The position numbers were made by a program, and so were the translations under genes. A DNA stretch of 64,000 nucleotides from the NCBI GenBank assembly GCA_013398175.1, contig VZRZ01002329.1, forward strand, positions 398,804-462,803, written 5' to 3'. The stretch is from Climacteris rufus (taxonomy: Eukaryota > Chordata > Aves > Passeriformes > Climacteridae). This document shows positions 1-11,400 of this stretch, one piece after another. A model generated the notes under the pieces. The model did not search any database, was not told where the DNA came from, and worked only from the letters and a program-made list of their open reading frames with translations. Within the stretch, counting starts at the first letter, position 1. Each line of letters begins with the position of its first letter.

Positions 1-1340
1 AAATGAGAGGAGATGGAGACAAGATACACCTCTGTGTGCACCTTTGAAGGTGTCAGCACATTCATTTTACAGGAGCCAGTACAGCTTTTTGCCAGAACCA
101 CAAAGCATCCAGCCTTCCAGCCAAGGAGTCCACAACATCACATGTTCCTGAACATTTCCTGAACATTTCTGGAAGTGCAAATTACTGGGGCAGTCACACA
201 GGAATGCAAGGATGGGTGTGTGGTACTGAGCAGGTAGGCAGCTGCATCACCACAAGCTCTACCTCAAAATAAAGCCAGGATGTTGGGATTCTACTGACAC
301 TTCAGCTGTTCAAATGCAGCTGTGTGCAGCTCTGGGCTCTTCAGCAGCGTCCTCAAACTTTGCTCCTTCTGGATTAACAGATAACATAAGCAATATGAAA
401 CTTTATTACCAGTGACACTGTTAAATCAGATGACAGATTGTACCAACCTATTAACAGTGATACCTCACTGAGATTAATGGGAGTATTTCCCAGGGAACTA
501 GCTTGGCTCTGCATTTCAGGAGCCTTCCTTTCCAGCAACACGCTCTGCCCTCCCCTTTCAGCAAAGCTGAGCAGCCAGCTGTCTGCAGAAGTCTTCTAGC
601 CCAGCCCCAGCTGTCCTTGCAGCCAGCGAGCTCCTGTCAGAGACCAAAATCTGCAACTCGTACCAGAAGAGCTGATTCCATACTGAAACTACAGAAACGG
701 AGGGGCAAGTCCTGTCACAGCAATTTACAAAGCTGTTACCACCTAATCCTTTGCTCACTGCTGGCACAGAGGAAGAGCTGGTGAGTGGGACTGAGAGCCA
801 CAGAAAGTCAGAGTGAGCCTGACACGCGGCCAAGCCATGATGCTCACACTTGCCTGTGCTGCCCGTGCTGGAGGTGCTTACCTGGCACAGGTGGCACGTT
901 CAGCTTGGGACACGATTTACAAACCATGGCACAGCTGCCAGCAGATCCCGTCTGCCTCAGCCCTACCGTGAAAGATGTTGACACTGGGTATGGTTTATTT
1001 GTCTAAACCCTCGGTTTGCTTTGGTGTGCCTCTACTAATCGCTTCTGTTGAGGGCTGGAACCGTTCAAAATCCCACTGTAAACAAGATCTTAGATTAGAA
1101 TGAATAGAACTTAATATTCCCCTAATTCATGTCCTGATTTGTACTATACAAAGCAACACCATGTTCATTTCATGGAAATATGTTGGACATGGCCCCTTCT
1201 CTTAGTGAAGTAACCCTTGCTTGGAAAAGTTTGCTTTGAGTAGATAAGATTAGGGCATACAGACGGGGGACTCTGCCAGCCAGGTTATCGCCGGCAGTCT
1301 GGCCGCTGTAACCTCGATGTGGAGGGCAGGAAATGATGCC
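1..1340. other. Intergenic or upstream sequence, no gene recognised
   Basis: Both strands offer only short open frames (under 100 codons) with no domain, splice pattern or codon bias that I recognise. Composition is ordinary. I see no repeat of known family here. It precedes the GC-rich block that probably contains the MMD promoter, so it may include distal regulatory sequence, but nothing specific can be supported. Confidence 0.6.
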
Positions 1341-1769
1341 CTGTGCAGCTTTATGTGACAGCAGAGCCACGGCGTTTTGTTGTGCTCGCCTTTGTCACAC
1401 CGGGATGGGTGATGAGGACACCCAGGTCAGCCTGTGCCGTATCCCTTGTGGAAAGGCTCCCACAGCTCCTAGACTGGGAAGATGAGGCGTGCTGCCACCG
1501 CCAAACCCTCCTTACTCCGCTGGTGCGGCTGAGCGATCCGAGACAGTGGCGATTGAATCGCTGCCCCCCGGTGCTGCTCCATCGCCCGGCGGGGCTGCGG
1601 GACGAGCGGCAGCCGGGCCCTGGCACCGCCAGCCCCGACACCGCCTCTGCCGCTGCCCTTCTGTCCCCGGAGCCCCGGCTCAGCCCGGGCCAGCCCCGGG
1701 AGCCAGGCCGCGGCTCCCGCTGCCATCCCCGCGCTCCCATCCGGCCGCATTCCCCGCTCCCATCCCGGC

Positions 1770-1916
1770 GCTCCCATCCCGGCTTTCTCCCCCGGCCCCA
1801 TTCCTCGCTCCCATCCCGGCTTTCTCCCCCGGCCCCATTCCCCGCTCCCATCCCGGCTTTCTTCCCCGGCCCCATTCCCCGCTCCCATCCCGGCTTTCTT
1901 CCCCGGCCCCATTCCC
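1770..1916. repeat. GC-rich minisatellite, 37-bp unit, about 4 copies, running into a gap
   Basis: Units start at 1770, 1807, 1844 and 1881 with near-perfect repetition. The unit begins GCTCCCATCCCGGCTTTC and ends in CCCCATTCCCC. The array is cut off by the run of N, so the true copy number is unknown. The tandem GC-rich structure probably caused the gap. Long open frames read through it on both strands are artefacts of the repeat and the N run. Confidence 0.95.
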
Positions 1917-2503
1917 NNNNNNNNNNNNNNNNNNNNNNNNNNNNNNNNNNNNNNNNNNNNNNNNNNNNNNNNNNNNNNNNNNNNNNNNNNNNNNNNNNNN
2001 NNNNNNNNNNNNNNNNNNNNNNNNNNNNNNNNNNNNNNNNNNNNNNNNNNNNNNNNNNNNNNNNNNNNNNNNNNNNNNNNNNNNNNNNNNNNNNNNNNNN
2101 NNNNNNNNNNNNNNNNNNNNNNNNNNNNNNNNNNNNNNNNNNNNNNNNNNNNNNNNNNNNNNNNNNNNNNNNNNNNNNNNNNNNNNNNNNNNNNNNNNNN
2201 NNNNNNNNNNNNNNNNNNNNNNNNNNNNNNNNNNNNNNNNNNNNNNNNNNNNNNNNNNNNNNNNNNNNNNNNNNNNNNNNNNNNNNNNNNNNNNNNNNNN
2301 NNNNNNNNNNNNNNNNNNNNNNNNNNNNNNNNNNNNNNNNNNNNNNNNNNNNNNNNNNNNNNNNNNNNNNNNNNNNNNNNNNNNNNNNNNNNNNNNNNNN
2401 NNNNNNNNNNNNNNNNNNNNNNNNNNNNNNNNNNNNNNNNNNNNNNNNNNNNNNNNNNNNNNNNNNNNNNNNNNNNNNNNNNNNNNNNNNNNNNNNNNNN
2501 NNN
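1917..2503. other. Assembly gap (587 N)
   Basis: An unbroken run of N inside a CpG island and immediately after a tandem array. It probably hides the rest of the minisatellite and, by inference, exon 1 of MMD. The stated length may not be the real length. Confidence 0.99.
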
Positions 2504-2742
2504 GGTGGGGGTGAGGAGGGTCTGCGTGGCTTTGTTTGTGTGTTTGTTCGTTCGTTCCCGCCGCTAAATGGGTGAGGGTTCGCGCATCCGGCCGTGTGTC
2601 AGCGCCGCGCATCGCGGCTCCTCCGCGGGGCCCGACCTGTGGCTCCCGGGCCGGGCTGGCTCGGCACCCGCCGGCTCCGTGTCCCCCCGCGGAGCCGTGG
2701 AGCTCCTGCCTCCGCTGCCTCCCGGGGCGGATGGAACAGCGC

Positions 2743-2985
2743 GGAATCACTGCATGGTTTGGGTTGGAAGCGCCTTAAAGCCCATCTCATTCCCACCCAG
2801 ATTCCCACATCTTCCACTAGACCAGGTTGCTCCAAGCCCCGTTCAGCCTGGGCTTGGACACTTCCAGGGATGGGGCAACCACAGCTTCTTTGTGCCAGGT
2901 TCTCAACACCCTCATAGGGAAGAACTTCTTCCTAGTATCCACTCTAAATCTATGCCCTTTCAGCTTAAAAATCAACCCCTTTTCA
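2743..2985 (-). mobile_element. CR1 LINE 3' fragment, minus strand
   Basis: On the plus strand this reads as the reverse complement of a CR1 3' end: GGTTTGGGTTGGAAG near 2755, then a diverged stretch matching the CR1 tail, including CTTGGACACTTCCAGGGATG and GAAGAACTTCTTCCTA. CR1 is the dominant avian LINE and is usually 5'-truncated, as here. It lies at the start of MMD intron 1, just after the CpG island. The inner boundary near 2985 is approximate. Confidence 0.85.
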
Positions 2986-5900
2986 GCTTTAAAAGATGCT
3001 GCTCATATTCATGGGGACATCGATTGGGTAACTGCAGTTGTGGTTCTTGGATAAACATCTGTGGGCTTTGGTTCTTCACTGCCCAAACTCCAGATGCAAG
3101 GCTGATAACTGGTGATGGACAGTCCATCTCCTGGGCAAGGCTGCTTCCTGCAGTGGCTTCCCTCAGCAGGTACCTGCCCTAAGGCTGCCCTACTGTCCTT
3201 TCACCAACTCGCTCAAGAAACTAAAACCTAGTATTACAAGGGAAATAAACTTGAAAGAGAACTGAAAGAGAAAAGCATGTGATCGGATGTGGTTTCTGTG
3301 CTAGCCCACACCTCGGCCCTTGGGCTGCTGGTCCCCTGCCCCTGAGCTCAGATGTGCTGCAGCACATGGGGTGGCTGGTGCCTGCTGCCCACCCTGCACT
3401 CGAAATGCTGCCTTTTGTTAGTGCCAGAAGGCTGGGGAGGCTTTGGGGGGGTCAGTGGCAGGCACAGACACTTTTTTCCATGACCTAGTCTGTGTCTGAT
3501 ACCAGAGTTGTTTGTGGATTCTCAGAGTATGGCAGGGTCCCTTTTATCTTTAGTATTGTGCTGTAAGTACATGAACCTTCACACAGCGTATGATTTCACT
3601 GATATTTCCAAATAAGGGAACTGCTTCTGTACTGATCTGAATTATTTCTGTGCCTCAGATGTTCAGTGATAGTAAAGATTATGTGAACAGTTACAAACCA
3701 CGACTAGATACTGTCAAATCCAGGAAGGAAGGTGCCTAGTGCAGAGGAAAATGGATCTATTTTTAACTGAATGAATTTGTAAAGAGGAAATATCAGCCAA
3801 TTTGGTCAAAGCAAGCAAGCTTTTTATAAACCCTATAGTTTCTCTTCAAAATCTAATCTAAATGGTCATCATGAAAATGTAGTGCAGATCTGTTTGGACT
3901 TGCTCCTGCTTTTTTGGTTGTTTTTCCTCTCGAAAACAAAGAGCCTAGATAATATCCTAGATACTGAAGCATGTATTTAGATAATGAAGCAATTTTTAAC
4001 CCCATGTAATGTATGCTGCTGCTGGTTTTGTGGAGTTACGCCCACCTTGTTGCAGTTTCTCATATGCTGTTATTTGTGATTTATTAGGTCTAAATGGCTT
4101 CTCCTGCTGCTGGAAAGCACAAAGAAAGAGCACACAAAAAGGGGTAATGTGCTTTTAAGCTTGTAAAAGGAAGTATGAGGTATTTTGAGCTCAATATAGG
4201 AAATATACTTCCTGAGAAGCCTAAAAAAATCCAGATCTTCAAGGCCATTATCAGTGCTGCTGTTTTTACTGACATTTTGCTTCATGCTTAAAAGAGTAAT
4301 TCATTTAGCAGATGGCAATCATCAATAAGGCAAGATTTTATTTCCCTTCTGCAGTTTGGGGTTTGAGCTTGCTGTGATGCCAGACAAATGCCATGCAGAT
4401 ATGTGCAATAGATTTGGGATTTTGTAATATATTTTTCTAAGCTGGATTTGCATGCAAAGACAAAGCATTAAGAACCCTCAGATTTTCCTTGTGCTTTGTC
4501 TCACAAATGCTACCATCTCTGAATTGTGGAATCTCTGTGCAACACACAGCATCTGCTCCTTGGAAATGAATAGGAGCTTGAGATCAGGGGCTCTCACAAA
4601 GGATGGATCAGTCTGTGTGTTTAACACTTAAAATATTTGAGGTATTTCAAGATCAAAGATCAAGTAGTGTAAAGGAAGGGGTGTGAGTTTCTTCCCTCTT
4701 ATTTTAAATTGTCATGTCTTTCTCAATACCTCTCTTCTGCTTATATTGGGAATGTGCTCATCAAAGAAGGTTGTTTGCTTGTTTGTTGTGAAATTCTGAA
4801 TCTCGGACTTCCTTGGCCTTGAGCATTGAGAATGCATTTAAATTGTGAAAGGAAACTCACAGCTCAGTTCAGTGTGAAAGCGTTCTGTTCTCCTGGCTGA
4901 CTGCAAGCAGTTCTTAGTCTGTTAATTTCAGAAATTTCATATTCTGTTATTGAAGGCATTAATATTTTATCTTAGGTATCTTGGATTGTCAGTATCTTAA
5001 ATGGAGAAGTATTTATGCATTCTTGTGAGATGTCCTGCATATCCTCTGATTAAATGACTCTGGTTTCACTAGATCTGCTATGAAAGAATGCATTAGGGAT
5101 TTGTTAGAGAATCAAAAGGCTTCACTTAAAGACATTTCCTGTAAACTGTGGTCCAGTTCAGTGAGACTTCATCAGACTGTCCTGCATTTGATAATAACCT
5201 TAATGGCTGATTTATAGAGAGCCTTTGTTTAGGAGTAAACAGGATCTGAATGCTGTTTATTGAGCTTCCACTTTTAGGAAGGTGAGATTATAATTCCCAC
5301 AATTATCCTTCCCAGAAGAGGCAAACGTGACCTGTAGATAGGATGAAGAACAATGTCCCTGTGTTGCAGTATTCATGAGGCAGAGAACAAGAGGCATCCG
5401 TTGTTGGTGGTGTGGGGTTTATTTATTTATTTGTCTTTAAGAAAGAGCAGAGCTGGTTTTGCCTCTAGAATGTGAATAAGTCTGCAACCACATTCTTCTG
5501 CCTCCATGTTGCAGTGCCATACGTGTCTATAACTACAGGAGCCTGTGACTGACTCTCACAGTGTGTCAAAATAATTTTACCTGGGTTTGATGAATATGTC
5601 AGTAATATCACAGAGCAGCTATTTTCAAAATTCAGGCCTGTTTCTTAAGACATTGAGTCTGAATTGTCAAACTGGAAATGGAACAAACTCGAGAGAAGCA
5701 CTGGCTGGAATTATTGCCCTTTCAACCACCTCGTTAATGATCCTCCCTCTGAGGTTGTTCCTGATAAGGTTTATAAATAGTTAATTATCAAAAGGCAGAG
5801 GGAAATAACTGAAACCTTGCTTTCTCAAGAGCATTGCCTGTGAGTAGGGACCTGAGCAAATGTTCTGCAGCCTTTGGCATCAGGGTCTGCAGCCTGTTGC

Positions 5901-8394
5901 AGGTGACACCTTCCAGAAGGGAGAGGTGCAGGAACATCAGATGTGCAGCAGGGTTGGTACTGGGACTTTGAGAGACCCATTTCTGTAAAGCAGAGGCAAA
6001 GCTGAACTTTTCCCCTCCTGGCCAAACACGGCAGTGGTGTTGGTGTTGTTGGTGTAAACACAGAGGTGAAGGGGATGGGTGAGGTGTTGGTAATGCTGCA
6101 GCTCTGGTGCAGAATATTTGCATCCTTCCTGTGCTGGCTCAAACAAAAGGGGGGGGATAAAACCCAACTCTTTGTGTAGATAACAGAGCAAGGATAGATG
6201 TGTTACTGTCTTTGTGTTCTGTTCTACTGCTAATAGCTGTCTTTAAATTAGTGAGAGTAAGAGGTCCTAATTTCTAAAGTGTTTGTTCATAATTCTATAA
6301 TCTAACATTACCCTAGATCCAATGTGATTGCCTTAGAAAGCTGCAGTGTATTTTCTACTAAAAAAAAGGGGGGGGAAAAATTAAAACTTGTCCTCTGTTG
6401 GATAATAGAAGGTCTTCTATTATGTATAGATTTATATATGGTAATAGTAAATACAGAGAAATTTGGAACAACAGGAATTGTAAAGTGACTACTGAGCAGA
6501 AGTTTATTCCTTTTGGTTCTTCAGGTTTGGGTTTGTTTGTTTTGGTTTGGTTTTTTTAAACTTTTTACTTCTTGTGAGACCTCCAAAGTACCACCACAGA
6601 GAAATGCAATAATATTTTAGATTTAATCAGTGAAAAGTTTCCCATGACTTTGAATTTATGGAGTTGGGCAAGGGCAGTCCGAGCCTGGCCACTTGCTGAG
6701 CCAACAGATGCTTTTATTTTTAAACATTTTCCTAACTTGGAAGCAGAACTGAGCAGACTGAATGTTCCATCTTTAGAGGATGCAGAGATGGTGTTCAGCA
6801 GCTGTTGAAGACCTGTAAGCACTGGGAAAAAAAATTATTTTCCAAAATGTTCTGTGAGCTTGTGTGACGGCAGTGTCATTGCCTTCTTGGAGAGGAGAGC
6901 AAGGTGCCATTTGTCACTGACAAAAGAATTGCCATTTTTAACCATATATTAACTCCTGCAGGGTATATAATTTGCTAACAACCATTTATACTCCGTGTCT
7001 GTGAATTAAATCCATGTTTTTCTCTATTTTGTATTAGTAATAATTGAAACTGTTTCTTGAAACTGCCACAATTTGGGGAGCGATTGTGACACTGTGTTAT
7101 TTTCCCAATGCTGCTACATTTTCATATATCAATTTAGAAAAAAATGGTTTACAAGCCACTTAGTAAATCAGTCAAGAAAACCAAGTGAAATATCCCAGAA
7201 ACCTGGAGCTGCTTACACCAGATTTGGGTTGGATTTTTTTGGTTGGTTAGTTGTTTTTCCCTGGTTTGAGGTTGGCCAATATTTTATGGATGTCATTAAA
7301 ATTTGTCTAACAAGCTTTTTGTATAAATCTGCCTAACAAAGCTGCTCTCAGTTCTGGACATACAGACATGTTCTGTATTTGTTGGGAAGCTGTTCCTGTC
7401 TTCTTGGATACCTGACTAATTGTCAGTGCATGGTTTTAGAACAGTCTGGAGTAAACTGGAGTTATTGGTGAGAGAGAATCTCTTTTATAGGACAATCAGC
7501 AGTGTGGGACAGCAAACAGGTCCTAGAGCTGGAGAAGTTCACAGCTTTGATTCGACTGGTTGCATATGGGTGTGTGCTGTCTTTGACAGGTGCTTCTACA
7601 GATTTAAATCGTTGAGTTTCACAGAAATAACTCAAGTGTTTGGGGGTTTTAGAACAGTGAAATGAAACGTTTGCATTGGCAAGTTCTTCCAGAACTTTCT
7701 CAGGTTTCATCATATTCTGTTTGGCTTGCACAGACCGTGTTTGATGTGATTGTTTGTTTGTTAGAATGTTTGAAAATTCTCAGAGAAAAAGGTGGAATGT
7801 CTATGGTAAACCTCTTGAAATGTTTCCTCTTTGGAGCTGACCATTAGAGTCTCCTTTCATCATCGCTGGGCAGTTTGGACCTTGGTTACAGACACAAGAT
7901 TGGAAAAAAGGAGCCACTTCATGCTCCAAACACATCTGCTTGCTGTAGGAATCGAAAAGTCAGTGTTCAAATTGGTTTATTCCAAACTGGAATATTGCTG
8001 CAGTTTCAAGGACTTCTTAAGAGTAACCCCTGGCAGCTATGATGAAGTTTGTATTTCAAGAGTGATTTGAGTTCATGCTATGTAATTTAGATAGGAAATA
8101 GTTCATTCTTCATCTGACCAAGCTGTCAGAAAAGAGGGGGTCTGACTGCTGTGGGTGAAGTCTGGATTAAAGATAACCATCCCCTGCACCAGGAAGTCAC
8201 AGGAATTTATTTAACGTGTGCTTCTGTGAGAGAACTTGCTGAGGAGAACTTGCAATTTAGATCACAGCTACTTTGAACGTCTGTACTTATAATTCTTAAC
8301 AACAGTAGGTTGGAGGAATTCCTTCATTTCCTTCATGACACTTGTAGAGATGTTTCAGTAACTTTCCTAAAAATACCTCTTAATTATTCAACAG
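2986..8394 (+). other. MMD: MMD intron 1 (readable part)
   Basis: No exon-like coding segment was recognised across this 5.4 kb. It ends in the acceptor TTCAACAG at 8387-8394, directly before MMD exon 2. Composition is AT-leaning with short T-rich and G-rich runs, such as the A/G run near 6360-6380. The intron start is inferred, because exon 1 is not visible. Confidence 0.7.
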
Positions 8395-8476
8395 GTTCAT
8401 GAACCACCCAGCTCCAGCCAACAGCCGCTACAAACCCACTTGCTATGAGCACGCTGCTAACTGTTACACACATGCA
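8395..8476 (+). CDS. MMD: MMD coding exon 2
   Basis: 82 bases. The first G completes an Arg codon split with the unseen exon 1, followed by 27 codons reading FMNHPAPANSRYKPTCYEHA onward to residue 36. The acceptor is AACAG/GTTC and the donor is GCA/GTAAGT, both strong. It covers the cytosolic N-terminal segment before the first membrane helix. Confidence 0.96.
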
Positions 8477-11400
8477 GTAAGTACAGCTCTGCTTTGTTTT
8501 TCTTGCTTGTTTTGGGGTTTTTTTAACCAGATGTTTCAGCAAATTTCTGTGGGTTTGGATTGCCAAATGCTTACCTTTGCCCGAGTGTATTTGTATCTAC
8601 AACCTCTCTGGTTTTGTGGATATAAGCTTTAGCTGTAACACTGCAGGAAATTAGATGTTTGGTAATGTTCTGAATCTCTTGGAGATCCAGATATTTCATA
8701 AGATTCCTTTTCACCAAAGGTGCAGGTCTTTAACTTGATGTTTTCCCTCTGTCCTAGTCAAAGGATGCCTGCAGTAAAGGGGGCATAGGCCACCACAAGT
8801 TAGCCTTCAAGGTGGATTTCCCAGGTCTGTGCTGACATAATACTGTGTAAATTGTATATTGCAAGTACGAGGAAGCTTTATCCATGTGAGAAGTTGGAAG
8901 ACTTCCTCAGACTCTCATGTGGGTATGAGCTAGAAGAGCTGGAATGGCTCAGTTCTGATAATTACTGATTTTTTGAGGAATCTGCTATTTTGCAAGAGGC
9001 CCTGATGATGCTGCCAGCCCTGCTGAAATTCCAAGTCTGTCCTTAATTTCATAATGTAAGGATTCATTCCAGATTTGAGTATATGATATACAGATAAAGA
9101 ATAAGAAAAGCAGTGCCCTTTGATTTTTTTTCTTTTAGTAATTAGGAAGTTTAATTTGCTGTCTGGCACTTTGAAAAGGGCTTAAAAATGTGTTTGTTTG
9201 TTTTTTAAGATAGCATTTGCCCTTTTATAAAAGCAGCTGGTGCTTCTCCTCAATCTCTCAACTCCAAACATCTGAAGTATGTTTGACTTTGTCCTCAGTG
9301 CTTATCTCCAGTGTGTCTGAGTGAGCTGCAGATATGAAAGCTCAAGGCAGTGCCCAGGACTCTTCACTTCTAGAAGGAGCTGTGTTCTTAAGGATCCTTT
9401 GTGTGTATTTTATAAATAATCAACATGCAGCTCTGTGGTGCTGGTAAAAACAAAATCACCTTGGTTTACATATAGGAAAGTTGACTGAAGATTCTGTGTT
9501 CTCCAGCCAAGGGTCTCATGTACAGCATTATGTAAATATATGCTTATTTGCCTAGGGAATGAAGCAACATTCTGTTGCTTAGCACAAAAATGTAGTTTAT
9601 CTCATAATCCTTGTGCAAATCTTGTTTGCCCTGGCCAAAATGTTAGATTTCAAAATATCTGGCAGAAGTTGCTGTGCTCCTTAGCAATTTTAGCTTTCAC
9701 CTAGTTGAAAAACAGGAATGTCTTAGTCCTGCCTGTTAGCAGGAGGTGACAGCCAAGATGTATCAGTATTTTCTGGTAGGTTGCACTTTGTGGTGGAGCT
9801 GTCTAGTCCTTTCTGAACAGTCAAACTACCTGCTAAAACCTACCATGAACTGTTAAAATAAAAAATATAGAACTTTTGATCAATATTTAAAGCCTTGAAA
9901 TGGGAGTCAAGGCTGGGAAAGAACAGTGGATTATACAGAAAAAGCTGGGGGGATGTTTGCATCTCTGCAGTGTTACAGACTTATTAAATGTTAGATGGTC
10001 AAATGGCTGAGTCTTTGGTAGATTATAGAGTGAATTTTCAATCAGACATGCATGATCCTACAGAACAGAGTTTAGCAATGGTTCTCCAATATATTTTTAC
10101 TGCAAACCTTTATTCATAATTCAGGAAGCAGTCAACTTGTACTTTGTGAGTGTGGCTGTACTTCTCAGTGGGTATCCCATCTGGGTTTTGACTGAAAAAT
10201 ACACAGCAATCAGTTTAGGCAGCTGCTTAAGAAAAACAAACAAAAAAAGCTCCAAGGGTAAATGAGGGTACAGAATCCCAGGCACAGTTTTTTGGTATAA
10301 TACTTAAAGGGTAACCTTGTGTGGCATAGTAAGGTGTCTCCAAATTTCTAACTAGTAAGGCTATTTAAAAGGTCATTATTTTTTTAGCTTTAAATGAAGC
10401 ACTGACTTGCCTTCAGACACTGGGAGACAGGAAGGGCAGCAAAGGAGTTGAAAACAGAGACAGAAAAGACTGTTCTCTGTGTTTAGAAGAACAGGAAGGA
10501 AACAGTGCATGAGAGAAGCAGGGGTTGTAAGAATTGGAGGCAAGGGATGGCCCTTTCATCCTGGAACTTTTTATCTGCATAAGGTTTATCAAAAGATGAG
10601 CCCTGTTGTGTTAAAACCTCAGAATTTAGTCATGGCGTGCTCTATGCTCCTCTAAAAGTTTCTTCCAACTGCCTTAAAAAGGAGTAACTATTCTTAAAAT
10701 GGGTTATAGTCTGTATTCCAGGCTGGGTTTGTCAAAAGCATAGAGAAACAGAAATAGTATAAATATTTTAAAAATGAGACTTGGGGCATTTAGCAGGCCA
10801 TTTGAGCATGGAAGAAGGGGGTCATCACAATTTCTGATGAAAATGTCCCTGTTCCACCTGACTGGTGTAAGCAGTTCCTCTGCTCTGTGTGTTGCACAGC
10901 CCAAGTTGCCTGTGGGGCTCCCACTCCATGTTACTGATCTCCTAAAATTAGGGGAAAATTGAAAAGTAGGGAGATATGGCAACAGGAGTGAGCTCCTGGA
11001 GCAGGCAGCTGGAGATGGACACAGTCCTTCATCATTCCCTCTAAGTGTCACATGAGGTTTTGGCAGATTTGTTGGTCTTTCTGGTGCCTTCCTTTCCAAA
11101 AAGGAAGTGTATGGACCATCTCTGTGCCCTCAGTGTTTCCCTCCCAGTGAAAGGCACATGAGATTTTCAGTAATAACACCACACTACTGCAGTGCCTCGT
11201 GCATCAAAGGTCATTGTTGCTGCCTGCATGATGTGCAAAGAAAATAACTTCATTTTCCATGAATGTTATACACAAAAACAAAATTTCCAGCAGATTTTTA
11301 AAGCTCTCTATGGCAGAGATTGTCTGCAGAAATATGGAAAGAATACAGATAAAATACTGACCAATGGAGCAGTATCCTAAACAGCCCCAGACAGGTGGAA

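Larger units (their letters stand above)
1370..2730 (+). promoter_or_regulatory. MMD: CpG-rich island, probable MMD promoter and first exon region
   Basis: The sequence on both sides of the assembly gap is very GC-rich and full of CpG, unlike the surrounding AT-leaning DNA. This is typical of a vertebrate housekeeping-type promoter. The MMD coding sequence seen downstream begins at what must be exon 2, because its first base completes a split codon and the family's first nine residues are missing. A first exon with only about 26 coding bases is therefore expected upstream, and this is the only CpG island between 1 and 8395. Placement of the promoter here is inference. No TATA box or exon 1 coding sequence was found in the readable part. 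Confidence 0.6.

Noticed and set aside
503..1006. Small open frames near the left end
   Set aside because: Short, unrelated to any family I know, and overlapped by frames on the other strand.
1343..2750. Long open frames (340-410 codons) across the CpG island on both strands
   Set aside because: They read through 587 N and a 37-bp minisatellite. Overlapping frames on both strands are equally open, which is the behaviour of GC-rich repeats, not genes.
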